Below, one piece after another: positions 5,712 through 7,351 of a stretch of DNA of 7,351 nucleotides. The stretch lies in NCBI GenBank assembly GCA_031178565.1, contig JAPSIU010000129.1, forward strand, positions 1 through 7,351, written 5' to 3'. Position 1 is the stretch's first letter; the number at the start of each line of letters is the position of its first letter. A program made the position numbers and the translations under genes. Under the pieces are notes generated by a model, which saw only the letters and a list, made by a program, of their open reading frames with translations, did not search any database and had not been told where the DNA came from. This DNA comes from Leucobacter sp. (GTDB lineage: Bacteria > Actinomycetota > Actinomycetes > Actinomycetales > Microbacteriaceae).

Positions 5712-7351
5712 ATGGCAGGCCGGATCCGCGCGAGCGACATCGAGGAGGTGAAGCGCCGCACGAATCTGGCCGATCTCGTCGGGGACTACGTCACCCTCAA
5801 GAACGCGGGCATCGACTCGAAGAAGGGGCTCTGCCCGTTCCACGATGAGCGGAGCCCCAGCTTCCACGTGCGCCCCGCGCTCGGCTACTACCACTGCTTC
5901 GGATGCGGGGAGTCGGGCGACGCATTCACGTTCCTGCAGCGGATGGACCATCTCACCTTCACGGAGGCGGTCGAGCGCCTCGCGGCGCGGATCCACTACG
6001 GTCTCACGTACGAGGAGGGCGATTTTCGTCGCGAGGAGGGACCGAATCGCGCCCGGCTGCTCGCGGCGAACCAGGCCGCGGCCGGCTACTACGTCTCGCA
6101 GCTGGCGAGCGACGAAGGTGCCGTCGGCCGGGAGTTCCTCTCGCAGCGCGGCTTCGATCCCGCGGCCTGCGAGCGCTTCGGCGTCGGCTACGCGCCGCGC
6201 GGCTGGGACTCCCTGACGAAGCATCTCACGGGGCAGGGCTTCACCCGGGAGGAGCTCGCGCAGTCCGGCCTCGTCTCGGAGGGGCAGCGCGGCGTCTACG
6301 ACCGCTTCCGGGGACGCCTGGTGTGGCCGATCCGCGACACGAGCGGGCAGACCCTCGGATTCGGCGCTCGCAAGCTCTACGAGGACGACAACGGGCCGAA
6401 GTATCTCAACACGCCGGAGTCTCCCGTCTACCACAAGTCGCAGGTGCTGTACGGGCTCGACCTCGCCAAACGCGCGATCTCACGGGGGAAGCGCGCCGTC
6501 GTCGTCGAGGGCTACACCGACGTCATGGCGTGCCACCTCGCCGGCGTCGAGACCGCCGTGGCGACCTGCGGCACCGCATTCGGCAAGGATCACATCGCGG
6601 TGCTCCGGCGGATGATGGGGGACGACTCGGCGGCCGAGGTCATCTTCACCTTCGACCCCGACGAGGCCGGGCAGAAGGCCGCTCTCAGGGCGTTCAGCGA
6701 GGAGCGGCGCTTCACCGCGCAGACCTTCGTCGCGGTCGCGCCGGACGGCCTCGATCCGTGCGACCTCCGGCTGCACCGCGGCGACGAGACCGTTCGGGAG
6801 CTGTTCACCCGCAAGGTGCCGCTCTTCGAGTTCGCGCTGCGTCAGGCCGTCGCGCGCTTCGATCTCAACAGCGTGGAGGGACGGGTCTCGGCGCTCCGCG
6901 CGGCTGCGCCCATCATCGCCGAGATCAAGGATCCCTCGTTGCGCCCCGGCTACACCAGAGAACTCGCCCGCATGCTGGGGGTCGAGTTGGGGGAGGTGCA
7001 GCACGCCGTCCGATCCGCGGAGCGCGCACCGCGCGGAGGCCCCCCGGGCCCGCAGCAGGCGGCACCCGGACGGCAGTCCGGTCAGGAGGGCTCGGCGGGT
7101 GGGATGCCGCAGCCGCCCGCACCGCACCGCGTCCAGCTCTCGTCCCTTCGGAATGCGCCGACCACCTGGCTCGAGCGCGATGCGCTGATGGCCATGCTCC
7201 AGCAGGGGGCCTCGATCGGGGGTGATCTCCTGCAGCAGGCGGTGACGGCGCAGGTGATGGAGCCGGAGCTGCGGATCGTGCGCGATGCGATCGGCGCGGC
7301 GCTTCCCGCGCTCGGCGCACCCGGCTGGCTCGACGCTGTGCTCGCCGCCGC
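5712..7351 (+). CDS. dnaG: DNA primase DnaG (3' end outside window)
   Basis: DnaG synthesises the RNA primers for replication at the fork together with the replicative helicase DnaB. The frame is open from ATG 5712 to the window edge (546 codons visible). Domains in order: a CHC2 zinc finger with C41, H44, C62 and C65 in CPFHDERSPSFHV and YYHCFGCGESGD; the RNA polymerase core with YDRFRGRLVWPIRD (196-209), GFGARKL (217-222 region) and KYLNTPESPVYHKS (230-243); the TOPRIM subdomain with E266 in VVVEGYTDVM and the acidic pair D315/D317 in FTFDPDEAG; then DPCDLR (348-353). A Pro/Gly/Gln-rich linker (about 437-474) leads to the C-terminal helicase-interaction domain, which is cut off; roughly 80-100 residues are probably missing, judged from family length. 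FDPD replaces the FDGD of E. coli, keeping both acids. I see no frameshift. It follows dgt, not rpsU as in enterobacteria. Confidence 0.97.
   Translation, partial: MAGRIRASDIEEVKRRTNLADLVGDYVTLKNAGIDSKKGLCPFHDERSPSFHVRPALGYYHCFGCGESGDAFTFLQRMDHLTFTEAVERLAARIHYGLTYEEGDFRREEGPNRARLLAANQAAAGYYVSQLASDEGAVGREFLSQRGFDPAACERFGVGYAPRGWDSLTKHLTGQGFTREELAQSGLVSEGQRGVYDRFRGRLVWPIRDTSGQTLGFGARKLYEDDNGPKYLNTPESPVYHKSQVLYGLDLAKRAISRGKRAVVVEGYTDVMACHLAGVETAVATCGTAFGKDHIAVLRRMMGDDSAAEVIFTFDPDEAGQKAALRAFSEERRFTAQTFVAVAPDGLDPCDLRLHRGDETVRELFTRKVPLFEFALRQAVARFDLNSVEGRVSALRAAAPIIAEIKDPSLRPGYTRELARMLGVELGEVQHAVRSAERAPRGGPPGPQQAAPGRQSGQEGSAGGMPQPPAPHRVQLSSLRNAPTTWLERDALMAMLQQGASIGGDLLQQAVTAQVMEPELRIVRDAIGAALPALGAPGWLDAVLAA

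Noticed and set aside
6645..6671. FDPD instead of FDGD in the DnaG TOPRIM as a damaged active site
   Set aside because: Both catalytic acids (D315, D317) are retained and, as far as I recall, the Pro variant is common in actinobacterial primases.
7029..7134. Pro/Gly/Gln-rich low-complexity stretch in dnaG as a possible insertion or frameshift
   Set aside because: The frame stays open on both sides, and a flexible linker at this position between the primase core and the helicase-binding domain is usual in actinobacterial DnaG.
5903..7225. Plus-strand open frame of 440 codons within dnaG
   Set aside because: It is an out-of-frame shadow; the dnaG frame is open throughout and carries the zinc finger and TOPRIM motifs.

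Overview
The window reads as chromosomal DNA from a high-GC Gram-positive actinobacterium, most likely of the family Microbacteriaceae. This rests on the very high GC, strongly GC-biased third codon positions, a DUF222/13E12-type HNH protein, and the order recO-uppS-dusB-dgt-dnaG, which I recall as typical of that group. The genus cannot be fixed from the sequence alone.

Layout. Positions 1-744 hold the C-terminal part of a DUF222/HNH endonuclease-like protein that is cut by the left edge. It converges on a minus-strand gene (741-1571) for a TRIC-family (UPF0126) cation-channel-like membrane protein, and the two stop codons interlock on one CTAG palindrome. A 142-bp divergent intergenic region (1572-1713) follows. 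From there, five genes run on the plus strand: recO (1714-2436), uppS (2447-3241), dusB (3255-4442), dgt (4432-5700) and dnaG (5712 to the right edge, truncated). They are packed with gaps of 10-13 bases or an 11-base overlap. I see no RNA gene, CRISPR array, insertion sequence or prophage gene, and no stretch over 300 bases lacks a gene.

Roles. The plus-strand cluster is housekeeping. RecO serves recombinational repair, UppS makes the lipid carrier for the cell wall, DusB makes dihydrouridine in tRNA, Dgt hydrolyses dNTPs, and DnaG primes replication. They share chromosomal neighbourhood rather than a pathway, although Dgt and DnaG both bear on DNA synthesis.

The most interesting pattern is in the gene starts. 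Every start except the overlapping dgt start has a -10-like hexamer of the form [T/G]A-N-A-[A/C]-T lying 6, 7 or 8 bases before the start codon, and none has a properly spaced Shine-Dalgarno sequence. This suggests leaderless or near-leaderless transcripts inside what looks like a single operon. In two cases (recO/uppS and dgt/dnaG) the upstream stop codon TAG is itself the first half of an exact TAGACT hexamer. I found no convincing undescribed multi-gene system; the region is mostly conserved core genome.
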